Assembly (NCBI GenBank): GCA_046347475.1 | Contig: JAXMGD010000003.1 | Location: 62,001 to 126,000 of the forward strand | Source of the DNA: CAMCXE01 sp046347475 | Lineage (GTDB): Bacteria > Pseudomonadota > Gammaproteobacteria > Pseudomonadales > Cellvibrionaceae | Direction of reading: 5' to 3' | DNA length: 64,000 nt | Shown: positions 8,301 through 16,191 of the stretch, one piece after another | Layout: every line of letters begins with the position of its first letter | Position numbering within the stretch: the stretch's first letter is position 1 | Translations under genes and position numbers: made by a program | Notes under the pieces: model-generated | Database searches by the model: none | What the model was told of the DNA's origin: nothing | Seen by the model: only the letters and a program-made list of their open reading frames with translations

Positions 8301-10658
8301 GCCGACGGACCTTGCGATTACCTAGGCCCCCAATGGATTGCCTATACTGGCATACCCGAATCTGAACAATTAGGGTACGGCTGGCTGGAGCAGATCCACC
8401 CCGAAGACCGTGAGCGAACCATCCAACACTGGCAAGCAACGGCAGGCAAGGGTGAGCAATTCGTCATTGAATTTCGCGTACGCCGTTTTGATGGCGAGTA
8501 CCGCTGGTTCCATACGCTCGCCCTGCCCTTGCGCAATGAGCAAGGCAAAATAATTAAGTGGTTCGGCAGTAATACCGATATCGACGATATAAAACGTGCT
8601 CAAGTGCAGCTTGAAGAAAGTAAAGCTCGCATCAGCCATATCTTCGACATCATGCCTGAAGCCCTATTGGTGATTGATGAGCACGGCTGTATTCAAACTG
8701 CCAATAAACGTAGCGAAGATATTTTCGGATATAGCCGCGCGGACTTTGCCAACATGCCCGTAGAAAATTTGCTGCCCCTGCGCTACCGCAAAGCCCACGC
8801 AAAACTACGCGAACATTTTGCCCAAATGCCTTCCATGCGCCCCATGGGTGCCGGGCGAGATTTATACGCCATGCATCGCCAAGGTTACGAATTTCCCGTG
8901 GAAATAGCCCTAGTTCCATCGCAACAAGGTGGCAACAATGAAACCTTGGTATCCATTGCGGATATTTCGGCGCGTCGCCAAGCTGAGGACGAATTACGCC
9001 TAGCGGCCAATGTATTTTCCAATACCCTTGATGGCATCATGATCCTGGCGCCCGACCTCAGCATAATAAAAGTGAACTCAGCCTTTGAGCGGGTGATGGG
9101 GTATTCCAATGATGACATTATTGGCAAACCGTTAAATTTATTACACTCGGACCGTCATAACGAAAGCTTTTACCAGATGATTTGGCGCACGGTTGGTGAG
9201 ACGGGCGGTTGGCAAGGAGAAATTTGGGAGCGCCATAAAAACGGCAAAGTACTGCCTTTATGGTTAAGTATTTCTACTGTTTACACCCTTAGCGGTGTTG
9301 TCGATCGTTACATTGCCACCATCTACGATATTAGTGAACAAAAACTGTCCCAAGACCGAATTAATTATCTTGCGCACTATGATGTATTAACAGGCTTACC
9401 CAATCGCACACTTTTTATGGATCGCCTATCACATGCTTTATCGCAAGCCAAACGCAACAAACATGCTCTTGCATTGTTATTTATTGATTTAGATAACTTC
9501 AAACAGGTCAACGATACCCTCGGCCACCCCACAGGGGATTCACTACTGTGCAGCGTAGCGCAGCGATTAAAAACGGCTGTGCGCGAAAGCGACACAGTTG
9601 GGCGTCTCAGTGGCGATGAATTTTTGGTGATGATTGAAAAAACCAACACCAGTACCAATGTGCGCAAAATGGCGCAAAAAATTCTTACGGCGTTATCTGA
9701 GCCCGTGTCTTTGGAGGGTGGCGAGATTTTAGTTTCGGGCAGCATAGGCATCGCCTGTTTCCCTGAGGATGGCGAGGACGTCGACACGCTGCTCAAACAT
9801 GCCGACCTCGCCATGTACCGAGCAAAAGAAACCGGCCGCAACCAATATCACTTTTACAACCATGAAATGTCGCACCTGGTGGAGGAGCGGCACAGGCTAC
9901 ACAATGATTTGCGCCACGCTATCGAACAACGTGAACTAGAAATATTTTTCCAACCCGTCATGCAAATAGGCTCACGTCGCTGCGTAGGCGCAGAGGCATT
10001 ATTGCGCTGGCGCCACCATGAACGCGGCTGGATCTCCCCGGCAAAATTTGTAGCCCTCGCCGAAGAAAACTCATTAATACACCCCCTGGGCGAATGGGTG
10101 TTTCGTGAATCCTGTCGCCAGCTTAAAGCGTGGCTCGACGCAGGGATTGAGATCGATTTTTTATCAATAAATGTTTCAGGCAAACAAATAATGCAGGGCG
10201 ATTTTGTGGCTTTAGCCCAGCGTATTTTAAATGAAACCGGCTGCCCGCCTGAGCGCATTACACTTGAGTTAACCGAAAGCTTTTTGATGCATGAAAGCAA
10301 TGTGGCCGTTGCAAGGTTAGAAAAATTACGCGATCAAGGGATAGGCATCGCCATTGATGACTTTGGTACGGGTTACTCCTCACTTTCGTATTTAAAGCGC
10401 CTGCCTGTGACCAAGTTAAAACTAGACCAATCCTTTGTGCGGGATTTGGCCACTGACTTAAACGACAAAGCGATTGCCAGGGCAATTTTAAAACTCAGTG
10501 ATGCGGTTGGCCTGACGGTGATTGCCGAGGGTGTTGAAACTGAAGAGCAACATGATTTTTTAATCAACGAAGGATGCCTATTAAGCCAGGGATTTTTGTA
10601 TGGCCGCCCCATGGATTCCAATTCATTTGCGCGTTTTGTCAAAGAACAAATCCACTGA
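5307..10658 (+). CDS. CheB-CheR-multiPAS-GGDEF-EAL hybrid signalling protein
   Basis: This 1783-residue protein starts at GTG with GGAAGG upstream. Residues ~20-200 are a CheB methylesterase with catalytic Ser28 (GASAGG), His55 (QHVSP) and Asp147 (GSDGASG). Residues ~220-490 are a CheR methyltransferase with the SAM motif GCSSGEEAY (322-330) and the CRNLLIYF motif. A heptad coiled coil with repeated 'NEELQS' units spans ~645-733. About five PAS domains fill 740-1350. A GGDEF domain (~1350-1515) reads SGDEF at 1435-1439 and keeps its RxxD I-site. The EAL domain keeps EALLRW (from 1563) and DDFGTGYSS (from 1684), so phosphodiesterase activity is likely, while cyclase activity is uncertain. No membrane segment or REC domain is seen, and no chemoreceptor is adjacent. 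The protein may couple receptor-like methylation chemistry to c-di-GMP turnover (inference). Confidence 0.9.
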   Translation: MKKSNVTKAKADSKASNYPIRLVGIGASAGGLEALRELMESLPEGAPLSYVIAQHVSPTHVSMLLSLLSPMTSLRVMDLTDNLTPEAGCVYITPPNKDVVVKNRSLCLAETRSSIGPKPSINRFFETLADEYGAHSIGIILSGTGSDGASGIRAIKAAGGITIAQEPESAKYDGMPKAAIHTGSIDFILEPKRMGSVLDRILTVPNDLAHTLEATDPTEDEYTQILNLVRQQAYFKLADYKPATIKRRIARRMSIVGASSLSDYLQHLRIHKDECNALVKDTFIGVTAFFRDAEPFTALEPIIRELARNSNDTQVIRCWVPGCSSGEEAYTIAMMIDLALTQVGKAGQQYIVFASDLDDDALERGRTALYPLSDIEAIPSIYRERYIETIGDHFRIIKRIRHHIVFTRQNVIEDPPFSRLDLISCRNLLIYFTAIVQKRVFEVFHYALNSKGWLLLGKSENAEQQAALFQSMDKQARLFRRLEGAGHYTMPIARGVPTQLQTDKQNNPQITKVAADIVSMRVLEELAERHAPPTLVIDGEDAIIHFQGNLKPFLRFPKGRVEMRFFDLVDEALRVDLRALVYSCRRDGQSVASAPRPMVINGQPTAVTATVSPLEPGSKALLMVSFEKSTQASTLEAATARVEDRDSLIVRELELELANTRAHLNVVVEELETSNEELQSLNEELQSANEELQSTNEEMQTSNEELQSTNEELLTVNEELQVKSAELEATASDLTNVKESLTFPILVVDTQLRVTQSNARCTTIIHQDGPLEGASLHSIPWRVEVPGLSTHVRRVISEDKPYKMEVRADSDQVYSLHVMPYRLDRNIIAGAVLVFEDISGRHKAEQALAESELRLRLMMSAVRDYAIIMLDPKGFVVSWNEGAQRIKGYSEEEVIGKSHSIFYSLKDQAEGKPLALLAEARDSGRAETQGWRIRKDGSRYYADVVVNSIVRNGGELIGFAKITRDITERMHAEQALRASESRFRQVTESLPQMIWTCTADGPCDYLGPQWIAYTGIPESEQLGYGWLEQIHPEDRERTIQHWQATAGKGEQFVIEFRVRRFDGEYRWFHTLALPLRNEQGKIIKWFGSNTDIDDIKRAQVQLEESKARISHIFDIMPEALLVIDEHGCIQTANKRSEDIFGYSRADFANMPVENLLPLRYRKAHAKLREHFAQMPSMRPMGAGRDLYAMHRQGYEFPVEIALVPSQQGGNNETLVSIADISARRQAEDELRLAANVFSNTLDGIMILAPDLSIIKVNSAFERVMGYSNDDIIGKPLNLLHSDRHNESFYQMIWRTVGETGGWQGEIWERHKNGKVLPLWLSISTVYTLSGVVDRYIATIYDISEQKLSQDRINYLAHYDVLTGLPNRTLFMDRLSHALSQAKRNKHALALLFIDLDNFKQVNDTLGHPTGDSLLCSVAQRLKTAVRESDTVGRLSGDEFLVMIEKTNTSTNVRKMAQKILTALSEPVSLEGGEILVSGSIGIACFPEDGEDVDTLLKHADLAMYRAKETGRNQYHFYNHEMSHLVEERHRLHNDLRHAIEQRELEIFFQPVMQIGSRRCVGAEALLRWRHHERGWISPAKFVALAEENSLIHPLGEWVFRESCRQLKAWLDAGIEIDFLSINVSGKQIMQGDFVALAQRILNETGCPPERITLELTESFLMHESNVAVARLEKLRDQGIGIAIDDFGTGYSSLSYLKRLPVTKLKLDQSFVRDLATDLNDKAIARAILKLSDAVGLTVIAEGVETEEQHDFLINEGCLLSQGFLYGRPMDSNSFARFVKEQIH

Positions 10659-10798
10659 CCACTTGTTGAACGAGATTGGCAGCTGCGATTTGGAAAAGCT
10701 AAATTGGCGAAAAAACGACGTTTATGGTGAGTTAATAAAAATTGTTCGTCATGTTTAACGCCGCGAGTCAAGCAAGGGGTAATTTTAAGGATGCTGTG
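10659..10798 (+). repeat. MITE-like palindromic repeat, copy A (degenerate)
   Basis: This copy begins directly after the stop codon of the CheB-CheR gene. It can be followed base by base against copy B: CTTGTTGAA start, TTGGCGAAAAAA arm, GAGTTAATAAA middle, TTTAACGCCGC arm and CAAGGGGTAATTTTAAG end. Both terminal inverted repeats are decayed. Confidence 0.65.
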
Positions 10799-10807
10799 AT
10801 TAACCCT

Positions 10808-10955
10808 CTAGCAGCTTGTTGAAATACGTTGGCGGCGACGGTCTGGCAAGGCAAATTTGGCGAAAAAAACGGAGTTTACACGAAGTAAATGAGGATTTTT
10901 TCGCCAAATTTAACGCCGCCAGAACTAGCAAGGTAGTATTTCAACAAGCTGCTAG
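10808..10955 (+). repeat. MITE-like palindromic repeat, copy B (intact)
   Basis: This 148-bp element has perfect 20-bp terminal inverted repeats: CTAGCAGCTTGTTGAAATAC (10808-10827) and its exact complement (10936-10955). A second internal inverted repeat, AAATTTGGCGAAAAAA against TTTTTTCGCCAAATTT, and GGCGGCG against CGCCGCC make almost the whole element foldable. A TA dinucleotide borders both ends (10809-10810 and 10953-10954), which would fit TA target duplication as in IS630/Tc1-type MITEs. It contains no transposase and no convincing coding frame; the frame through it is incidental. Confidence 0.85.
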
Positions 10956-11097
10956 GGAAACTCTGAAAATTATCTTACTCGCTCTGGCGTCGTTAAATTT
11001 GACAAAAAAATGTTTATTTACTGGGTGTAGACTCTGTTTTTTTGCCAAATTGGCCTGGCCAGTGCCTCGCCGCCTATATTGCTCAGAGATTGCCTAG
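10956..11097 (-). repeat. MITE-like palindromic repeat, copy C (degenerate, inverted)
   Basis: This copy abuts copy B and aligns with the reverse complement of B over its length (TCTGGCG, GTTAAATTTG, TTTATTTACT, GACTCTGTTTTTTTGCC, CTCGCCGCC). Its right end CCTAG supplies the TAG stop codon of the cupin gene on the minus strand (stop 11094-11096). Confidence 0.7.
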
Positions 11098-11414
11098 GAA
11101 TAAAAAACAGCTAGCCAGACGGTCACTTGATCTGGGTCGGTCCATTTCACCTTGTGCTTACAGTGAGCTGGAATAGTGATGTAATCCCCCGCGGATAACT
11201 GGCATTCGGAGCCATCCTCAAAAATTAACAAACCTGCGCCCTGAACAACCATCACCCATTCGTGCTCTTCTTGGTCATACCAACCAGATTCAGGTGAGCT
11301 GTGCCCTTTTGACACAATGCGTTCAATTCTCACGCCTGGGGCACGAAGAATATCCTCGAAGACTTCGGAGGTTAAATCGGCGGGCAGGGGGTAATTAATG
11401 GTGTGGGTTTGCAT
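11094..11414 (-). CDS. Small single-domain cupin protein
   Basis: The 106-residue protein is one cupin barrel. The first cupin motif region contains EEHEWVMVVQGAGLLIFEDG and the second contains GDYITIPAHCKHKV. The metal ligands expected in this family are present: His and Glu in EEHEW, and His in PAHCKHKV. Such stand-alone cupins are often annotated only as cupin-domain proteins; substrate and reaction cannot be told from sequence. The stop codon lies inside the end of repeat copy C, so the last one or two codons may have been changed by the insertion. The gene is flanked on both sides by repeat elements. Confidence 0.8.
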   Translation of the reverse strand: MQTHTINYPLPADLTSEVFEDILRAPGVRIERIVSKGHSSPESGWYDQEEHEWVMVVQGAGLLIFEDGSECQLSAGDYITIPAHCKHKVKWTDPDQVTVWLAVFYS

Positions 11415-11490
11415 ATTAATAGACTAAAAATAGGTTTAAATTTGGTTGGCCTTTGCCCAATGGAGTTAAATTAAGATTCAATTGCGCAGG

Positions 11491-11666
11491 TTCTATTAAC
11501 CCGGCGACAAAATAGATCTCCCTGATCTATTTTATCTTCGCCCCGCTAAAACTGGCGCAGATGCGTGAATCTGCTTGTTTTAGCGGGGCTCGCGGCGACT
11601 TAGGCCGCCGGTGCTGCATCCATGCAGCACTTATTAACCCGACACTAAATGTCGCCGGGTTAATAA
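11491..11666 (-). repeat. Multi-hairpin mosaic repeat, near-complete copy (reverse orientation)
   Basis: Five inverted repeats follow one another. The first is GACAAAATAGATC against GATCTATTTTATC (11506-11537). The second is CCCCGCTAAAAC against GTTTTAGCGGGG (11541-11588) with an inner GCAGAT/AATCTGC stem. The third is a CGGCG..CGCCG stem (11592-11610). The fourth is GTGCTGCAT against ATGCAGCAC (11611-11630). The fifth is TTATTAACCCG against CGGGTTAATAA (11631-11666). The order is the exact reverse of the copy at 41230-41382. It lies in the 709-bp gap between the cupin and tri-haem genes. The rest of that gap (11667-12123) shows no gene I can support. Confidence 0.85.
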
Positions 11667-12123
11667 TTTTCAACTTTATGAAGGCGCTTAAGGATATTTT
11701 CTTGATCGCGAATCGGGCGTCATATCAGCAAAAAGTCACGTTCACTCAAAATAAAATCTTATGTGCACGTTTCGTTTTGGTTAGCAGGTCAGCGCCTACA
11801 TCACTGCTCTCATTCTTAGTTTGTGGATACTCTGATTAATACAGATTTTGTGTTTTTCCAATGTGCCCAAGCACTCCACTTTAGCACAAGAGGGTTCCAC
11901 GCCCACGAGGGTTTAGCAATAATTCAAAAAGTAAAATTTAACATAGGCTCCTTAATTTTTTGACGAATCATGACGCCTCAAGGCTATTAGTTTTGTAACA
12001 GAGCCTGAGTAGGCTGCTGCCGCACACGGCTGTGGGGCTCAACCCCGCTGCCGCTGTTTTTGAAAATCACGGCACGTTAACTGCTTCTATAAAAGGCGAA
12101 AATAAACTATCCCGAGGTAATCC

Positions 12124-13605
12124 ATGTTAAAAATCGTAAAAAATAGTTCCAGAGTTGGGTCTTTAATGTTGCTTTGGCTGCTAGCCAGCCTAGGTACAGT
12201 GGCCTTTGGTATGACGCCCAGCACACCCACCACCACGTACCAACACCCAACAGCCGCTGAATTAGTAGCGCAACCTGGATTTGATTTTTTATCCGCAATG
12301 GGCCCTGTGACGCCCTTAACCAGCGCGACGCAACCTGAATTTGGCAGTGTTGGCTATTCTGGCACCTATTACGGCCAGGTGGATCCCAATGGCTTGCGCA
12401 CTACGCTTGCCGCATGGCGAAGCACCAACGGTTTTAATGCAGCCATTTTTCAGTTGGCGCCGACACTGCTGCGCGCCTACAGTGCAGAATACATTAACGC
12501 GTCCGACCTAGGATTCGGCCGGAAAATGTTTTGTTTACCCCCTACCAATACCGCCCGTACCGCGTGTTACGTGCAAAACTATTTGGACCCCAACAATGCC
12601 TCAACGTTTGCAGCCACCGTTGCCATGGAGCGCATGAGCAATGCTAATGGCAGCTTTATTGCGTACTTTGTTTATGACGCCCAAGGCAAGCGTATTAACC
12701 AAATTGCGCTGGATAACGAAGGCGCTAAATCCGTACCTGAATCCTGCTGGGCGTGTCATGGCGGCGGCAAAACAACTGGAGCTTATTTCGGCGGTAATTT
12801 TTTACCCTTTGATTTAGACAATTTGTCAGATTGGCCCGGTCACGCCACACGCGCACAACAGGAAGCGCGTTTTGCTAACCTCAATCAGCTTGTGTGGAAC
12901 GATACCACCAAAGTGACTAAAAATGCCGCTATGCAATCCTTGATTGAAAATTGGTATGGCGGCCAACCCACCTCTGCCAGTGTCTACAAAACAGCCGAGC
13001 CGCCCTTAAGTTGGTTAACCTATCCAACCTGGGTGGATCAAACCACGGTTGAATACCGCAACCGCATGAAACTTGAGCGCAGCCTTTATCAGGATGTGTA
13101 TGCGCGCAATTGCCGTATGTGTCACGTGGCCCAGGAACTGGATTGGCAATTGGGTAAAGGGTTGGATTTTGCGTTTGCAGCTCAAACGCATATTTGCAAA
13201 ACTGGCCGCAAACCCACCATGCCCCACTCAGAGTTAACCTACTCGTTATTATTTAACGACAAGAAATATCAACTGCCTGCGTTTGAAGCCAGCTCGACCT
13301 ATGTTGCACCCAGCACTAACCCCACAGGCCCGTTTTCGGCATTTGAATTGTTGTGCTCGCAGTTACCCATTAATTATGCGGGTGGGGCGTCTTTTATCGG
13401 CAAGACTTTATTCGGTAGCAAAAATTGCTCGGGTTGCCACACACTGAATCAAACCGGTACGAGCAGTCTGGGCGGTGATTTAGCCTGCAAAGGCAGTTAT
13501 TTGCGGCAGAATATGGGGGCGGTCAATGCCGTCATGTCCAGTATTCAATTGAGCCTTTCTGATATGGCCAATATTGCGGCCTATATCAACACGGGCTGCC
13601 CCTAA
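12124..13605 (+). CDS. Exported tri-haem cytochrome c-like protein
   Basis: The 493-residue protein has a signal peptide (hydrophobic residues ~13-28, LMLLWLLASLGTVAFG). It carries three CXXCH haem-attachment motifs: CWACH at 208-212, CRMCH at 330-334 and CSGCH at 435-439. Each is set in cytochrome-like context (ACHGGGKT, MCHVAQELD, GCHTLNQTG). It should therefore be matured in the periplasm by the cytochrome c biogenesis machinery and carry electrons. I do not recognise the exact family, and long non-haem stretches between the motifs suggest an enzyme-associated or lipid/redox partner role. GAGG lies 9 bases before the ATG. No redox partner is adjacent; the next gene is htpG. Confidence 0.8.
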   Translation: MLKIVKNSSRVGSLMLLWLLASLGTVAFGMTPSTPTTTYQHPTAAELVAQPGFDFLSAMGPVTPLTSATQPEFGSVGYSGTYYGQVDPNGLRTTLAAWRSTNGFNAAIFQLAPTLLRAYSAEYINASDLGFGRKMFCLPPTNTARTACYVQNYLDPNNASTFAATVAMERMSNANGSFIAYFVYDAQGKRINQIALDNEGAKSVPESCWACHGGGKTTGAYFGGNFLPFDLDNLSDWPGHATRAQQEARFANLNQLVWNDTTKVTKNAAMQSLIENWYGGQPTSASVYKTAEPPLSWLTYPTWVDQTTVEYRNRMKLERSLYQDVYARNCRMCHVAQELDWQLGKGLDFAFAAQTHICKTGRKPTMPHSELTYSLLFNDKKYQLPAFEASSTYVAPSTNPTGPFSAFELLCSQLPINYAGGASFIGKTLFGSKNCSGCHTLNQTGTSSLGGDLACKGSYLRQNMGAVNAVMSSIQLSLSDMANIAAYINTGCP

Positions 13606-13647
13606 TCCCTGGGCTGGGGTGAGGCTGTGAATTAGCGTTGAGTCGGT

Positions 13648-13724
13648 GAATCCGCTGTGGGTTGGCGGATTCGCTATGGATTGGCAGCACCTTTCAAGGG
13701 GCCAAACGACTCCAAATGGCCCCT
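13648..13724. other. Two stem-loops between the cytochrome and htpG
   Basis: GAATCCGC (13648-13655) pairs with GCGGATTC (13665-13672), and AGGGGCCA (13697-13704) pairs with TGGCCCCT (13717-13724). Neither has a T-tract, so they are not classical terminators. They may end or process the cytochrome transcript. Confidence 0.45.
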
Positions 13725-13781
13725 GACTTGCGCCAGCTCAGTGCGTGAGCGCTCGCCCGGCTTAAGAGCCAACCCCGCACT

Positions 13782-13809
13782 ATTGAAATTCCCTCCGCAA
13801 ACCCCATTT
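13782..13809 (+). promoter_or_regulatory. Heat-shock (sigma-32) promoter of htpG
   Basis: ATTGAAA (13782-13788) is followed after 13 bases by CCCCATTT (13802-13809). The E. coli sigma-32 consensus is CTTGAAA, 11-16 bases, CCCCATNT. The element lies about 65 bases before the htpG start codon, a sensible leader length. Confidence 0.8.
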
Positions 13810-13874
13810 AGGCTTGCACCCTAATTCCAGCGGCGCCAGGCCGCATTGAACCCACCAACGGAGGAACCCGATCC

Positions 13875-15776
13875 ATGTCCCAAGAGGCCGTCAAAGAGAC
13901 CCGTGGATTTGCCACAGAAGCCAAGCAGTTGCTGCATTTGATGATCCATTCTTTATATTCCAATAAAGAAATATTCCTGCGTGAGTTGATCTCCAACGCG
14001 TCGGATGCGGCGGATAAGTTGCGCTTTGAAGCGCTCAACAACCCCAGCCTGCTAGACGGCGACCCGGAGCTGCGCATTCGTATCAGCTACGATAAAGACG
14101 CCCGCACCATCACCATCAGCGACAACGGTATTGGTATGAGCCGCGAAGAGGCAATTACTAATTTGGGTACGATTGCCAAATCCGGTACTGCGCAGTTTTT
14201 GCAAAACCTAAGCGGTGAGCAGAAAAAAGATTCGCGCTTAATTGGCCAGTTTGGGGTGGGTTTTTATTCAGCGTTTATCGTGGCTGAAAAAGTTGAAGTG
14301 CTCACCCGCCGCGCCGATTTACCGGCCACTGAAGCGGTGCTGTGGGAATCCAGCGGCGAGGCGGATTACGCCATTGCCTCAGCGGAAAAAGCCGAGCGCG
14401 GCACCACGATTATTCTGTATTTAAAAGCCGGTGAAGAAGAATTTGCCGATGGCTGGCGCTTGCGCTCTATTATTAAAAAATATTCCGACCATATTTCTCT
14501 GCCTATTGTGATGGCAAAAGAACATTTTGGTGAAGATGCCAAAGATAAACCGGCGGAAGATGAAACCATTAACCGCGCCACTGCTTTATGGACCCGCTCG
14601 CGCAGTGAAGTTACGGATGAGGAATACACCGAGTTTTACAAACACATCAGCCACGATTACAACGCGCCGCTCACCTGGAGCCACAACCGCGTGGAGGGTA
14701 AACTCGATTACACCAGTTTGTTATACCTGCCTGCTAAAGCGCCTTTTGATATGTTTAACCGCGATGCGGTGCGCGGCTTAAAACTCTATGTTCAGCGCAC
14801 GTTTATTATGGATGACGCCGAGCAGTTTTTACCGCTGTATTTGCGTTTTATTAAGGGCGTGGTGGATTCCAACGATTTATCCTTAAACGTATCGCGAGAA
14901 ATTCTGCAAAAAGACCCCAATATCGACAGCATGAAATCCGCCCTTACCAAACGGGTGTTGGATATGCTGGATAAAATGGCAAGCTCAGAGCCTGAAAATT
15001 ACCAAAAATTCTGGGAGACCTTCGGCCAAGTATTTAAAGAAGGCCCCGCCGAAGATTTTGCCAACCGTGAAAAAATCGGCAAATTACTGCGTTTTGCCAC
15101 CACCCACAGCAATGCCGCCACGCAAGATCAATCCCTTGATCAATACATTGAGCGCATGAAAGAGGGGCAGGAAAAAATTTATTATGTGGTAGCGGATAAC
15201 CATAACACCGCTAAAAATAGCCCACATATTGAAGTTTTCCGCAAAAAAGGCATCGAAGTACTGTTGTTGTCTGATCGCATTGACGATTGGCTGGTGGGCC
15301 ATTTGCGTGAATATAAAGACAAACACTTCCAAGATGTCACCAAGGGTGAGTTGGATTTAGGTGCGGTGGAAACCGAGGAAGAAAAGAAACAACAGGAGCA
15401 GGCGGAAAAACAATTTGAAAGCCTCACTGAGCGCATGAAAAAAGTGCTGGAAGAGCAGGTGACAGATGTGCGTATTACTCACCGCTTAACTGAATCACCG
15501 GCCTGTTTAGTTGTGGGCGAAGATGAAATTGGCAGCCAAATGCGCCGTTTGTTGGAATCTGCCGGGCAGAAAGTGCCCACCAGCAAACCCACCATCGAAT
15601 TAAACCCCAGCCATCCGTTGGTGGTTAAACTCGACCAAGAAGCCGATGAAGATCGTTTTGCAGATTTGGCCAAGGTGTTATTTGACCAAGCGAGTTTGGC
15701 CGAAGGCGGACATTTGGTGGACCCGGCGGCTTATGTGAACCGTTTAAATAAACTCTTGTTAGAGTTGGTGAAATAA
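13875..15776 (+). CDS. htpG: Molecular chaperone HtpG (Hsp90)
   Basis: The 633-residue protein has the usual length for bacterial Hsp90. The N-terminal GHKL ATPase domain contains the hallmark LIHSLYSNKEIFLRELISNA, then DNGIGM and GQFGVGFYSAF. The middle domain contains the conserved LNVSREILQ. The C-terminal part ends in the dimerisation domain. It is an ATP-driven cytoplasmic chaperone for late folding of client proteins. The start ATG is preceded by GGAGGA. The sigma-32-type promoter at 13782-13809 and the strong terminator at 15793 make it a single-gene heat-shock unit. Confidence 0.97.
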   Translation: MSQEAVKETRGFATEAKQLLHLMIHSLYSNKEIFLRELISNASDAADKLRFEALNNPSLLDGDPELRIRISYDKDARTITISDNGIGMSREEAITNLGTIAKSGTAQFLQNLSGEQKKDSRLIGQFGVGFYSAFIVAEKVEVLTRRADLPATEAVLWESSGEADYAIASAEKAERGTTIILYLKAGEEEFADGWRLRSIIKKYSDHISLPIVMAKEHFGEDAKDKPAEDETINRATALWTRSRSEVTDEEYTEFYKHISHDYNAPLTWSHNRVEGKLDYTSLLYLPAKAPFDMFNRDAVRGLKLYVQRTFIMDDAEQFLPLYLRFIKGVVDSNDLSLNVSREILQKDPNIDSMKSALTKRVLDMLDKMASSEPENYQKFWETFGQVFKEGPAEDFANREKIGKLLRFATTHSNAATQDQSLDQYIERMKEGQEKIYYVVADNHNTAKNSPHIEVFRKKGIEVLLLSDRIDDWLVGHLREYKDKHFQDVTKGELDLGAVETEEEKKQQEQAEKQFESLTERMKKVLEEQVTDVRITHRLTESPACLVVGEDEIGSQMRRLLESAGQKVPTSKPTIELNPSHPLVVKLDQEADEDRFADLAKVLFDQASLAEGGHLVDPAAYVNRLNKLLLELVK

Positions 15777-15792
15777 TTATTCACCTTTTAAT

Positions 15793-15820
15793 AGCCCGGC
15801 TTAAGCCGGGCTTTTTTTTG
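15793..15820 (+). terminator. Rho-independent terminator of htpG
   Basis: The perfect stem AGCCCGGCTTAAGCCGGGCT (15793-15812) is followed by a run of T residues. It lies 16 bases after the htpG stop codon. Confidence 0.9.
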
Positions 15821-15975
15821 CCTACACATTCATGAATAGCTGGCAATGCGACGGAACAATCGCACAGTAATCTGGGTATTATTTCCCATACTGACGCTGT
15901 AGCAAAAGCGTAGTGTTGGGCGGCGTTACTGCCTTTACCGAGCAGAATTTCGGTAATTACTGAGGAGATGCCGCT

Positions 15976-16191
15976 ATGAAACAGTTATCGATTGGTTTAA
16001 TTTTTCTCTCAGCCTGTAGTTTTTTACCCCAGGCCAATGCACAAGGGTTTGGTGGCTTTGGGCCAACACTGCCCGTGTGTAGCTGGCGCAAGGTGGTGTG
16101 CGGCAGCGCCCTGCCGGGTTACCCTGTGCCCATGTGCTGGGAGTATTACTGCTATTTCCCCGGCTCATCACGCAATTTAACCGCTCAATAA
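15976..16191 (+). CDS. Small secreted Cys-rich protein
   Basis: The 71-residue protein starts at an ATG with GAGGAG nearby. An N-terminal hydrophobic stretch (residues 4-19) is followed by PQANAQ, a good signal-peptidase I site after ANA. Alternatively, LSAC at residues 11-14 could act as a lipobox. The mature part has four cysteines (PVCSW, VVCGS, PMCWE, YYCYF) and many aromatic and Gly/Pro residues, which suggests a small disulfide-stabilised periplasmic or secreted protein. I recognise no family. It stands alone between the htpG terminator and an esterase remnant. Confidence 0.6.
   Translation: MKQLSIGLIFLSACSFLPQANAQGFGGFGPTLPVCSWRKVVCGSALPGYPVPMCWEYYCYFPGSSRNLTAQ

Noticed and set aside
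11561..11839. 92-codon plus-strand frame between cupin and cytochrome genes
   Set aside because: Half of it lies in the mosaic hairpin repeat and no family or start signal supports it.
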